The position numbers were made by a program, and so were the translations under genes. From NCBI GenBank assembly GCA_042663485.1, contig JBHTAF010000002.1: a stretch of 64,000 nt of DNA. The stretch is one strand, 5' to 3'. Shown here in pieces: positions 42,149 to 50,414 of this stretch; the first letter of the stretch is position 1; each line of letters begins with the position of its first letter. Origin of the DNA: Natronosalvus sp042663485 (lineage in GTDB: Archaea > Halobacteriota > Halobacteria > Halobacteriales > Natrialbaceae). Under the pieces are notes generated by a model. The model saw only the letters and a program-made list of their open reading frames with translations. It did no database searches and was not told the origin of the DNA.

Positions 42149-42571
42149 ATGGACGGCGAAATCTCCACCGACGACGTCTCGGCACTGCTCGAGTCCGACG
42201 CCGATGTACGGATCGTCGACATTCGCGACCAGGCAAGCTTCAAACGCGGCCACATTCCCGGCAGTGAAAACGTCCCCTTCCACGAGTTGACGGCCAGGAT
42301 CGAGGACTTCGACGACGCCGACCGGATCGTCACCGTCTGCCCGCACGGGCAGGCGAGCGTCCAGGCGGCACGACTCATCGGCTCCTACGAGGGGAGCGCA
42401 GATGCCCGCGTCGAGAGCATGGCCGGGGGACTCGAGGCCTGGGCCGAGGCCTACGAGCTGTCGGCCGACGACGGCGAGGGCGACGAGCGAAACGAGCGAG
42501 ACGGACGAAGTGAGCGAAACGAAGGCACACACGGTACTCGGGAGAACGCCGACTCGAGTGCGCCGTTCTGA
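42149..42571 (+). CDS. Rhodanese-domain sulfurtransferase
   Basis: A 140-residue single rhodanese domain. The N-terminal VRIVDIRDQASFKRGHIPGS, with its HIPGSENVP, and the active-site loop CPHGQASVQAARL with catalytic Cys near residue 67 are family features; the loop length is that of small rhodaneses. The C-terminal 30 residues are low-complexity and acidic. It may move sulfane sulfur to an unknown acceptor. The ATG follows the NUDIX stop by 50 nt on the same strand. Confidence 0.9.
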   Translation: MDGEISTDDVSALLESDADVRIVDIRDQASFKRGHIPGSENVPFHELTARIEDFDDADRIVTVCPHGQASVQAARLIGSYEGSADARVESMAGGLEAWAEAYELSADDGEGDERNERDGRSERNEGTHGTRENADSSAPF

Positions 42572-43058
42572 TTCTCGGTCGGAGTCGCCAAGGTTGTCGT
42601 GGCGACGATCATTGCACCAGCCGGCCGAATCGGTCTGAGAGACACACCTCCGGCGAAGCGAGCGTCGGACGACACCCCTCCGGTAGTAACGACCCTGACT
42701 ATGACGGCCGAACGACCTTCCCTGTGAATGATGCACACACGAATGGTCTGCTTCCGCATCGCACCACAATGGGACAGACCGTCAGGATTTCAGCGGGCTG
42801 AGAACCGCACCAGCACCCGGCCACACCCCCCACGTGGCCGGTTTTGCTGTCGGCGTATTCGAGTCCTCGAGTTGTGGTCAGAACGCGACAGAGGTATCGA
42901 GCGACGCGACTCGAGGCGTGACTCGAAAAGCGTCACGTGAAAACGAGAGCAGCGCCCCCGCTTGAGCCGTCGGCGAAACGAAAAACCGCATCGCAGGTGC
43001 TAGTTTCGTTCGGTTCACGATCCGCCGTGGATCGGAAGTCCAGTCAGCGCATCGACGG
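42572..43058. other. Gene-free spacer between rhodanese and SUI1 genes, with a strong hairpin
   Basis: I see no convincing coding sequence here. A stem of CCGGCCAC and GTGGCCGG (42817-42824 and 42834-42841) with a 9-nt loop is flanked by CAGCA and TGCTG, which extend the stem, at 42811-42849. TTTT follows the inner stem. It may be a terminator or part of a structured RNA. Confidence 0.4.
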
Positions 43059-43352
43059 TCAGGCGACGTTGAACCCGCGATCGCGGAGGAAGTCCTCGAT
43101 GCGGCCGCGGTGGTTACCCTGGAGTTCGATGTGGCTGTCCTCGACGGTCCCGCCACAGGCGAACTTCGATTTCAGATCCGACGACAGACTGTCGAGATCG
43201 ACGTCTTTGGGGTCGAATCCTTCGATGACCGTTACCTCTTTACCGTATCTGCGCTCGTCAATGCGGATGGTGAGTTGCTGCTGGCCCTTGGCCACGTCCT
43301 CGCAGACGCAGAGTTCCTGAGGCAGCCCGCACGTCGAGCAGACTTCCGACAT
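43059..43352 (-). CDS. sui1: Translation initiation factor SUI1/aIF1
   Basis: A 97-residue archaeal homologue of eIF1 that helps start-codon choice on the small ribosomal subunit. The N-terminus has CSTCGLPQELCVCEDVAKGQ, a zinc-type knuckle found in archaeal SUI1. The core is GKEVTVIEGFDPKDVDLDSL, then KFACGGTVEDSHIELQGNHR and a C-terminal DFLRDRGF. Length is the normal one. It converges on the gene-poor spacer and is divergent from the PPC-domain gene 148 nt away. Confidence 0.95.
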   Translation of the reverse strand: MSEVCSTCGLPQELCVCEDVAKGQQQLTIRIDERRYGKEVTVIEGFDPKDVDLDSLSSDLKSKFACGGTVEDSHIELQGNHRGRIEDFLRDRGFNVA

Positions 43353-43500
43353 TACGTTCGCCCGTACGGAATGAGCATATTAAACACTATCGGGACCGCA
43401 ACCGTCTTCCGCCTCCAGCGGCCGGACGCTCGACCCGTCGCCGCCCGAAGCTGCCTGACAACCGATGGGATTTTCCCGTCTGCGCGTCCAGGGTGTTGGC

Positions 43501-43920
43501 ATGAACTATCGCACAGTCGAACCGACGGGAGAGTACGTCGCCAGCCTCGACCACGGCGCCGACTGGCGGGCCGAGATCGAGTCGCTCGCGACCGAGGTCG
43601 ACGCCGACGCCGCCTGGTTCACCGCCCTCGGCGCCGTCCAGGACGCCGAAATCTGGTTCTACGACCAGGATACGCTCGAGTACGAACCCGTAACCTTCGA
43701 CGAACCGCTCGAGGTTGCCAGTTGCGTGGGGAACGTCTCCTGGCTGGAGGGTGATCGGTTCGCCCACACTCACGCCGTCCTCTCGCGACCCGACGGTACG
43801 GCCCTCGCGGGCCACCTGAACGCCGCGACCGTCTTCGCGGGCGAGGTGTACATGCGCATCTTCGAGGAACCCCTCGAGCGCGAGCACGACGAGACTACCA
43901 ACCTCGACCTCTGGCTCTAA
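43501..43920 (+). CDS. PPC-domain DNA-binding protein (DUF296)
   Basis: A 139-residue protein of the plants-and-prokaryotes-conserved (PPC) domain. It begins MNYRTVEPTGEYVASLDHGA and has the metal-binding His cluster FAHTHAVLSRPDGTALAGHL near residues 90-110, then AGEVYMRIFEEPLE. PPC proteins trimerise and some bind DNA, but bacterial and archaeal stand-alone members are of unknown role. It lies 1 nt before polC, a close pairing that suggests co-transcription. Confidence 0.88.
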   Translation: MNYRTVEPTGEYVASLDHGADWRAEIESLATEVDADAAWFTALGAVQDAEIWFYDQDTLEYEPVTFDEPLEVASCVGNVSWLEGDRFAHTHAVLSRPDGTALAGHLNAATVFAGEVYMRIFEEPLEREHDETTNLDLWL

Positions 43921-43921
43921 C

Positions 43922-46900
43922 ATGCGGGCCGAGGACGAGCGCTACTTCGAGACGCTCGAATCCCAGCTCGAGGAAGCCATGGACGTCGCCGAGACGGCCA
44001 AACAACGGGGCGACGATCCGAAACCCGAAGTCGAGATTCCGGTCGCCAAGGACATGGCCGACCGCGTCGAGAACATTCTCGGAATCGACGGCGTCGCCGA
44101 GCGGGTGCGCGAACTCGAAGGGCAGATGTCCCGCGAGGAGGCCGCTCTCGCGCTCGCGGAGGACTTCGCCGACGGCTCCGTCGGAGACTACGAGACGAAA
44201 GCCGGGAAGGTCGAGGGGGCCGTCCGCACGGCGGTCGCGCTCCTGACCGAAGGGGTCGTCGCCGCGCCCATCGAGGGCATCGACAAGGTCGAGATTCTCA
44301 CCAACGACGACGGCACCGAGTTCGTCAACGTCTACTACGCGGGGCCGATTCGTTCCGCGGGCGGGACCGCCCAGGCCCTCTCGGTGCTGGTCGCGGACTA
44401 CACTCGCGCGCTGGTCGGCCTCGAGACCTACGAGGCTCGCCAGGAGGAGATCGAGCGCTACGCCGAGGAGATCGGCCTCTACGACAAGGAGACCGGGTTG
44501 CAGTACTCGCCGAAGGACGAGGAGACGAAGTTCATCGCCAAACATCTCCCAATCATGCTCGACGGGGAGGCCACGGGCGACGAGGAGGTCTCAGGCTTTC
44601 GGGACTTAGAGCGCGTCGACACCAACTCCGCTCGCGGCGGGATGTGTCTGGTGATGGCCGAAGGGATTGCCCTCAAAGCCCCCAAGATTCAGCGCTATAC
44701 GTCCCAGCTCGAGGAGATCGACTGGCCGTGGCTCCAGGATCTGATCGACGGGACCTATTACGATGACGCTGAGGCAGACGGCGAGGAAGAAGGAGGCGAT
44801 GACGACGAGGTCGACGAAACGGAAGCGTCGGACGACGGTGACTCGAGTCCCGATTCCGTCGCGGACGGAGACGAAGACCAGCCCACGGGCCCACCCCGCG
44901 TCGAACCCGCCACGAAGTTCCTCCGGGACCTGATCGCCGGCCGTCCTGTCTTCTCCCACCCCTGCGCGGAGGGTGGTTTTCGCCTGCGCTACGGCCGCGC
45001 GCGAAACCACGGCTTCGCGACCGCGGGCGTCCACCCCGCCTCGATGCACATTCTGGACGACTTCCTCGCGACGGGTACCCAGATCAAGACCGAGCGCCCC
45101 GGCAAGGCCGCCGGAGTGATTCCCGTGGACAGCATCGAAGGGCCCACCGTTCGCTTGGCCAACGGTGACGTCCGACAGATCGACGACGTCGAGGAGGCCC
45201 TCGAGGTCCGCAACGGGATCGAGAAGATCCTGGACGCCGGCGAGTACCTGGTCAACTACGGCGAGTTCGTCGAGAACAATCACGCACTCGCGCCCGCCGC
45301 CTACGCCGTCGAGTGGTGGGTCCAGGACCTCGAGGCCGCGGGCGCGGACGTCCAGGCGCTCGAGGACGACCCCCGAATCGACCTCGAGGACCCGCCCGCC
45401 GAGCAGGTCCTCGAGTGGGCCCTCGAGTACGACGCCCCGCTCCATCCGAAATACACCTACCAGTGGCACGACCTCTCGGTCGCGGCGTTCGACGGACTCG
45501 CCGAGGCCGTCAGCGACGGGACGGTCGAGGGCGAAGGTGAGACGCTCGTCCTCGAGCACACCGACGCCGTCCGCGAGGCGCTCGAAACGATCGTCGTCGA
45601 ACACCGTCAGCGCCCCGACCGGATCGAGGTCGACGACTGGGAGCCGTTCGTCCGCAGTCTGGGACTGACGACGGACCTCGAGCGCACCTGGTCGCTCGAG
45701 GACCTGAGCGAACGGGCGCGCACCTGGGGGGTAGACGAGGACGGTGACAACGCCATCGAGGCGGTCAACGAGGTCGCGCCCGTCGCGGTTCGCGAGCGCG
45801 CGCCGACCCGCATCGGCACGCGGATGGGCCGACCCGAGAAGTCCGAGCGCCGGGACCTCAGCCCGCCCGTCCACACCCTCTTTCCCATCGGCGAGGCCGG
45901 CGGCGCCCAGCGCAACGTCGCCGACGCCGGCAAGTACGCCGAGACGATGAGCGACACGCCCGGCGTCGTCGAACTCGAGATCGGGCGCAAGCGCTGTGAG
46001 GCCTGCGGCGAGGAGACGTTCAAAAATCGCTGTCCCGAGTGCAACGAGCGGACCGTCCCCGACTACGAGTGTCCCTCCTGTGAGTCCCGGGTCGACCCGG
46101 ACGAGGCGGGTCGCGTCGAGTGCGACCGCTGTGAAATTGAAGCCACCTGCGTCGAATACACCGAAGTCGACATCCACGAGGTCTACCGGGACGCTCTCGA
46201 GGCCGTCGGCGAGCGCGAGAACGCCTTCGAGATCCTCAAGGGTGTGAAGGGGCTCACCTCGACGACCAAAGTGCCCGAACCGATGGAGAAGGGCATCCTC
46301 CGGGCGAAACACGACGTTTCGACGTTCAAGGACGGCACCGTCCGCTACGACATGACCGACCTCCCCGTGACGGCCGTCCGGGCCAGCGAACTCGACGTGA
46401 CGGTCGGCCAGCTCGAAGCGCTGGGGTACGAGGCGGACGTCCACGGCGAACCGCTGACCCACGAGGACCAGCTGATCGAACTCAAGGTCCAGGACATCGT
46501 CCTCTCGGACGGCGCGGCCGAGCACATGATGCAGACCGCCGATTTCATCGACGACCTGCTCGAGCAGTACTACGGGCTCGAGCCGTTCTACGAGATCGAC
46601 GATCGCCAGGAACTCGTCGGCGAGCTAGTATTTGGTATGGCACCGCACACCTCCGCAGCTACTGTCGGGAGAGTGACCGGTTTCACGAGCGCCGCCGTCG
46701 GCTATGCGCACCCGTTTTTCCATGCAGCAAAAAGACGCAACTGTGACGGGGATGAAGATTGTGTGATGCTTCTCATGGACGGGTTGCTGAACTTCAGTAT
46801 CAGCTTCTTGCCAGACAAACGGGGCGGCCGCATGGACGCCCCCCTCGTCATGTCCTCGAGGATCGACCCCTCCGAGATCGACGACGAGGCCCACAACATG

Positions 46901-47494
46901 GACGTCGTCTCCCGCTATCCTCGCGAGTTCTACGAGGCCACCCTCGAGCAGGCCGACCCCGGCGACGTCGAGGACATCGTCGAAATCGCGGAGGATACGC
47001 TGGGAACCGACCGCGAGTACACCGGCTTCGGGCACACCCACGACACCACCGACATCGCCATGGGGCCGGACCTCTCCGCGTACAAGACGCTCGGATCGAT
47101 GATGGACAAGATGGACGCCCAGCTCGAGCTGGCGCGCAAACTCGAGGCCGTCGACGAGACGGACGTCGCCGAGCGGGTCATCGAGTACCACTTCCTCCCT
47201 GATCTTATCGGCAACCTGCGGGCGTTCTCGCGCCAGGAGACGCGGTGTCTCGACTGCGGGGAGAAGTTCCGTCGGATGCCCCTGACCGAGGTCTGCCGGG
47301 AGTGTGGCGGCCGCGTCAATCTGACCGTCCACAAGGGGTCGGTCAACAAGTACATGCAAACGGCCATCGACGTCGCCGAGGAGTACGGCTGTCGGGACTA
47401 CACCAAACAACGGCTGGAGGTGCTCGAGAAGTCCCTGGAGAGCGTCTTCGAGAACGACAAGAACAAGCAAAGCGGTATTGCGGACTTCATGTGA
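43922..47494 (+). CDS. polC: DNA polymerase D (DP2) large subunit, intein-free
   Basis: A 1190-residue catalytic subunit of archaeal replicative polymerase D. The N-terminus has YYAGPIRSAGGTAQALSVLV; the catalytic NCDGDED lies at residues 940-946 (Asp942, Asp944) within FHAAKRRNCDGDEDCVMLLM. Zinc-binding clusters are CEACGEETFKNRCPEC then CPSCESRVDPDE, and CLDCGEKFRR with CRECGG near the C-terminus, which ends in a PIP-box-like QSGIADFM. No intein interrupts the gene, but bases 46626-46822 use strikingly AT-rich third positions around the active site. The gene begins 1 nt after the PPC gene; the small downstream gene overlaps its stop by 4 nt. Confidence 0.97.
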   Translation: MRAEDERYFETLESQLEEAMDVAETAKQRGDDPKPEVEIPVAKDMADRVENILGIDGVAERVRELEGQMSREEAALALAEDFADGSVGDYETKAGKVEGAVRTAVALLTEGVVAAPIEGIDKVEILTNDDGTEFVNVYYAGPIRSAGGTAQALSVLVADYTRALVGLETYEARQEEIERYAEEIGLYDKETGLQYSPKDEETKFIAKHLPIMLDGEATGDEEVSGFRDLERVDTNSARGGMCLVMAEGIALKAPKIQRYTSQLEEIDWPWLQDLIDGTYYDDAEADGEEEGGDDDEVDETEASDDGDSSPDSVADGDEDQPTGPPRVEPATKFLRDLIAGRPVFSHPCAEGGFRLRYGRARNHGFATAGVHPASMHILDDFLATGTQIKTERPGKAAGVIPVDSIEGPTVRLANGDVRQIDDVEEALEVRNGIEKILDAGEYLVNYGEFVENNHALAPAAYAVEWWVQDLEAAGADVQALEDDPRIDLEDPPAEQVLEWALEYDAPLHPKYTYQWHDLSVAAFDGLAEAVSDGTVEGEGETLVLEHTDAVREALETIVVEHRQRPDRIEVDDWEPFVRSLGLTTDLERTWSLEDLSERARTWGVDEDGDNAIEAVNEVAPVAVRERAPTRIGTRMGRPEKSERRDLSPPVHTLFPIGEAGGAQRNVADAGKYAETMSDTPGVVELEIGRKRCEACGEETFKNRCPECNERTVPDYECPSCESRVDPDEAGRVECDRCEIEATCVEYTEVDIHEVYRDALEAVGERENAFEILKGVKGLTSTTKVPEPMEKGILRAKHDVSTFKDGTVRYDMTDLPVTAVRASELDVTVGQLEALGYEADVHGEPLTHEDQLIELKVQDIVLSDGAAEHMMQTADFIDDLLEQYYGLEPFYEIDDRQELVGELVFGMAPHTSAATVGRVTGFTSAAVGYAHPFFHAAKRRNCDGDEDCVMLLMDGLLNFSISFLPDKRGGRMDAPLVMSSRIDPSEIDDEAHNMDVVSRYPREFYEATLEQADPGDVEDIVEIAEDTLGTDREYTGFGHTHDTTDIAMGPDLSAYKTLGSMMDKMDAQLELARKLEAVDETDVAERVIEYHFLPDLIGNLRAFSRQETRCLDCGEKFRRMPLTEVCRECGGRVNLTVHKGSVNKYMQTAIDVAEEYGCRDYTKQRLEVLEKSLESVFENDKNKQSGIADFM

Positions 47495-47778
47495 CCGTGA
47501 CCGTCGAACCAGGCCCGCTCGAGGTTCGCCTCCGCGATCGGTTCGGCGGCACCGTTGGGGAATCTCGAGTCGTCGTCCGCCAGGCCGTCGACCTCGCGGA
47601 TTCGGGACTGTACGAGGCCGACGTGGGTACCGAGTTGACCACCGAGGCGGTGCTCGAGGAACTCGCGGATGCACCCCACGGGAGCCCGGCCGATCGGTGG
47701 AACTGGTGGATTGGCTCGCTCGAGGTCGCCTACGGGGGGTACGGCCAGTTCGGGATTCAGCGCTACCGCGACGGCTGA
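47491..47778 (+). CDS. Conserved haloarchaeal hypothetical protein downstream of polC
   Basis: A 95-residue protein with a GTG start overlapping the polC stop by 4 nt (GTGA). The core VRLRDRFGGTVGESRVVVR and the C-terminal DRWNWWIGSLEVAYGGYGQF, with a Trp-rich DRWNWWIGSLE, are highly conserved-looking. I recall possible match to DUF7113, but am not sure. The overlap makes translational coupling to the polymerase likely. No cysteine or membrane segment. Function is unknown; an accessory role near DNA polymerase D is speculative. Confidence 0.7.
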   Translation: MTVTVEPGPLEVRLRDRFGGTVGESRVVVRQAVDLADSGLYEADVGTELTTEAVLEELADAPHGSPADRWNWWIGSLEVAYGGYGQFGIQRYRDG

Positions 47779-47980
47779 GACGCATCCCGGACGACGGCAG
47801 TCGCCAGGATTGCTATAGAAAGTATAGTTTTAGACTGGGCCGGCCACCGGGTCGAGCGTCACGCCATCGAATACCTCGAGAGCAACGTGAACGGCAGCGT
47901 ATCGGAGTCGAGCTACCCGTGAAGACGACCAGACACATGCGCACACAAGATACATCTCCGCCTCGCTAGTACCGGCAGGT

Positions 47981-48466
47981 ATGGGTGGACGACAGTCAGC
48001 ACTCGACGAAACCGACCGGGGGATCCTCCACATGCTACAAATAGACGCCCGGAACAACAGAGCCAGGGAGATCGGGGAGGCCGTGGGCGTCTCTGCGAGC
48101 ACCGTCCGGAATCGAATCGAAGCGCTCGAGGACGAGGGCGTGATCAGGGGATACGTCCCGAAGATCGACTACGAGCGGGCGGGCTATCAGCTGTCGATCC
48201 TCTTCACCTGCACCGCCAGCGACCCGTCCGAGCCGCTCACCGAGGACTTACTGGAGAAACACGGCGTCGTCTCCGTTCGGAAGCTACTCGCCGGTCGAGA
48301 GAACTATCACATCAGAGTCGTCGGTACGGACACGAACGACGTGTCGAACATCGCGAACTCGATCCGTGAGTACGGCCTCGAGATCGTTCGATCGGAGGTA
48401 CTCGACGACGAGTACGTCCAGCCGTTCGATCACTTCGGCAAGGATGTTCCCTCGGGAGAGGGCTGA
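47981..48466 (+). CDS. Lrp/AsnC-family transcriptional regulator
   Basis: A 161-residue regulator. The HTH is LDETDRGILHMLQIDARNNR, then GVSASTVRNRIEALEDEG, followed by the VIRGYVPKIDYERAGY linker and a ligand-sensing half that is close to the 5588-6067 protein (FTCTASDPSEPL and RENYHIRVVGTDTND). A HalOD1 gene follows on the same strand, with its own promoter. The region before the ATG contains a CTATAG-GTATAG element near 47810-47830. Targets and ligand are unknown; local control of the HalOD1 gene is an attractive guess. Confidence 0.9.
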   Translation: MGGRQSALDETDRGILHMLQIDARNNRAREIGEAVGVSASTVRNRIEALEDEGVIRGYVPKIDYERAGYQLSILFTCTASDPSEPLTEDLLEKHGVVSVRKLLAGRENYHIRVVGTDTNDVSNIANSIREYGLEIVRSEVLDDEYVQPFDHFGKDVPSGEG

Positions 48467-48545
48467 GAAACGGTCACCCTCCAATTTCAATTTATTTTCT
48501 GTGGAATAAGCAGCGTTCGGCGGTAAAATACAGATCTCCCGGAAC

Positions 48546-48573
48546 TGGTGGAGGGATTTATACGTATCCACCG
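48546..48573. promoter_or_regulatory. HalOD1 promoter: TATA box inside an inverted repeat
   Basis: TTTATA at 48557-48562 lies 26 nt before the ATG at 48588. It is framed by GGTGGA (48547-48552) and TCCACC (48567-48572), which nearly extend to 8 bp on each side. This layout fits an operator that overlaps the TATA box. The Lrp-type regulator upstream is a candidate binder; not tested. Confidence 0.5.
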
Positions 48574-48587
48574 GCTGCCTAACAGTG

Positions 48588-48860
48588 ATGGAAACCGCTA
48601 CACCTACGCAATCAGTCTCCTCCAGCTCGCCCGTCACGACCGTCGTCGAACTCATCGCCGACCGGGAAGGAACGGATCCGATGGAGCTACGGCCGCCGCT
48701 TTACGACGTGATCGATCCCGAGGCACTCAACGCGCTCTTCGCGCCGACGAGTCGCGGCCGACCGCGCGGGTCCGGCGAAGTTTCGTTCGAGTACCTGGGG
48801 TACGACGTCACCGTCCGGGGGGACGGGGACGTTTCCGTAAAAAACACTACCGAACGGTAG
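48588..48860 (+). CDS. HalOD1 output-domain protein
   Basis: A 90-residue protein of the haloarchaeal HalOD1 family. The core VVELIADREGTDPMELRPPL and the YDVIDPEALNALF motif are the domain itself; the C-terminus (SFEYLGYDVTVRGDGDVSV) is a beta-hairpin. Stand-alone HalOD1 proteins appear to act as output or adaptor modules in signalling. An earlier GTG (48585) exists, but the ATG gives 26 nt spacing to TTTATA. It lies 121 nt after the Lrp-type regulator. Confidence 0.85.
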   Translation: METATPTQSVSSSSPVTTVVELIADREGTDPMELRPPLYDVIDPEALNALFAPTSRGRPRGSGEVSFEYLGYDVTVRGDGDVSVKNTTER

Positions 48861-49015
48861 CGACCACGAGCGGTCGTGGCGGTCGGGCCGGATCCATTAT
48901 TCACTCGGGTCACACGCCCACAGCGGTGAGTGAGCCGTCCGATGGCTCAGATATCCCTCGGCCCGGCGCTCGCTAGCTGTCCCAGCCGGTCACCGCGCTC
49001 TGGACGCGAAACCGC

Positions 49016-49417
49016 TCACGAACGGCGTGGTCCGCCCGCGCTCTGGACGCGCCAGCTCCCATCGAGACCGCAGGCTTCCCGGACCTCGTAGTCGATCTCG
49101 GTCTCCGGCCCGATTCGCGCCCCGCCGTCGACGGACTCGACGCGCAGGGGGACGTCGAGGGTGTTCCCGCAGCAGCCGACGCCGACGAACTCCTCCCAGA
49201 CGTCGCCCGGTTCGGCCCGCTCGCGAGTCTTGCGGAGGAACGCTCCGAACGAAGGCTTCTCGACCTGAAACCGCCCCCAGTCCGAGAGGTCCTCGGGGTA
49301 CGAGAGGACAAGTCGAGCAGCCGTCCGTGCGTCGGTCCCGTCCTCGTTCGGCTCCGTAACCGCGTCGCTCTCCGCGGCCCCGTCGCGCGCTGTACTCGTG
49401 TCACTCGAGTGTTTCAT
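49016..49417 (-). CDS. Conserved haloarchaeal hypothetical protein
   Basis: A 133-residue protein. The N-terminal half is low-complexity and acidic; the rest has LVLSYPEDLSDWGRFQVEKP, EEFVGVGCCGNTLDVPLRVE with adjacent cysteines, then IDYEVREACGLDGSWRVQSA. The GVGCCGNTLDVP stretch is distinctive, and the third Cys nearby (EACGL) could make a metal site. I do not recognise a family. It diverges from secF, 118 nt away. Confidence 0.65.
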   Translation of the reverse strand: MKHSSDTSTARDGAAESDAVTEPNEDGTDARTAARLVLSYPEDLSDWGRFQVEKPSFGAFLRKTRERAEPGDVWEEFVGVGCCGNTLDVPLRVESVDGGARIGPETEIDYEVREACGLDGSWRVQSAGGPRRS

Positions 49418-49535
49418 GTGACGACTACGCGCTCGAGCGTGATGACGGGTTCCGTTTCGTTCACCGATCCAGTACCTGAAATATCGTGATGGAATTGAGA
49501 AGGCTTACTTTCGCCGACGGTAACACCCAGGGTAT

Positions 49536-50414
49536 ATGGGGACTTTCGCGGTACCGGAAATCGATTACACCCGGTACACCAACCGCCAGCTGGCGGCGGT
49601 TCCACTCGCCGTCCTTGCATTCGCGTTGCTCGTTCTCCTCGGCGGCTACGTCGTCTACGGCACGCCGGTCGAGCTGGGCATGGACTTCGCCGGCGGAACC
49701 GAGTTGACGATCGAGACGACGAGTTCCGAAGCGGAGATCGAGGCCGCCTTCAGCGAGGAACCCGAGTCGGTTCAGTCGGTCCAGGCCACCGAAAACCAGT
49801 ACCTCGTGCAGTTCGCGCCGACCGACGCGGACGTACAGTCGGAGGCGGAGTCGAACCTCGAGCCCGTCTCGGGTAACGACCAGGTCGTCCAGCTCTCGGC
49901 GGAGACGTCGGCGAGTTTCGGGGCGGCCGCCCAGCAGACGGCGCTGCTCGGCCTCGGAGCCGCGTTCGTCGGGATGAGCGTCATCGCGTTCGTCCTCTTC
50001 CGGACGTTCGTTCCCTCCATCGCCATCGTCATCTCGGCGTTTTCGGATCTCGTGATTCCACTCGCGTTCATGAACGTCCTCGGGATTCCACTGTCGCTCG
50101 GAACCGTCGCCGGACTCTTGCTGATCGTCGGGTACTCCGTCGACTCGGACATCCTGCTGAACAACCACATCCTCAGGCGAGGCGGTGACTTCTACGAGAG
50201 TACCCACCGGGCGATGCGCACCGGGATCACCATGACCGTCACGTCGATGGCGGCGATGCTGGTCATGGCCGTCGCCGCGTGGGCGCTCGGCGTCGAACTC
50301 CTGCTCTCGATCGGCCTGATCCTCACCGTCGGACTGGCTGCCGATCTGATGAACACCTACCTGCTGAACCTCAGCCTGCTTCGGTGGTACAAGTTCGAGG
50401 GGGTGGCCCGATGA
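49536..50414 (+). CDS. secF: Preprotein translocase subunit SecF
   Basis: A 292-residue membrane subunit that aids Sec-dependent export. It starts MGTFAVPEIDYTRYTNRQL and has one N-terminal helix, an extracellular domain with the conserved GMDFAGGTELTIE, and five C-terminal helices with LGIPLSLGTVAGLLLIVGYS and DSDILLNNHILR. The order secF before secD is usual in archaea. Its stop overlaps the ATG of secD by 4 nt (ATGA), so the two are translationally coupled. Confidence 0.96.
   Translation: MGTFAVPEIDYTRYTNRQLAAVPLAVLAFALLVLLGGYVVYGTPVELGMDFAGGTELTIETTSSEAEIEAAFSEEPESVQSVQATENQYLVQFAPTDADVQSEAESNLEPVSGNDQVVQLSAETSASFGAAAQQTALLGLGAAFVGMSVIAFVLFRTFVPSIAIVISAFSDLVIPLAFMNVLGIPLSLGTVAGLLLIVGYSVDSDILLNNHILRRGGDFYESTHRAMRTGITMTVTSMAAMLVMAVAAWALGVELLLSIGLILTVGLAADLMNTYLLNLSLLRWYKFEGVAR

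Noticed and set aside
42451..42759. 102-residue minus-strand frame after the rhodanese gene
   Set aside because: It overlaps the rhodanese coding sequence and its predicted protein shows no domain and weak codon bias.
44606..46525. 639-residue frame antisense to polC
   Set aside because: The polC protein has the conserved motifs on the plus strand; this frame is open only because of GC3 bias.
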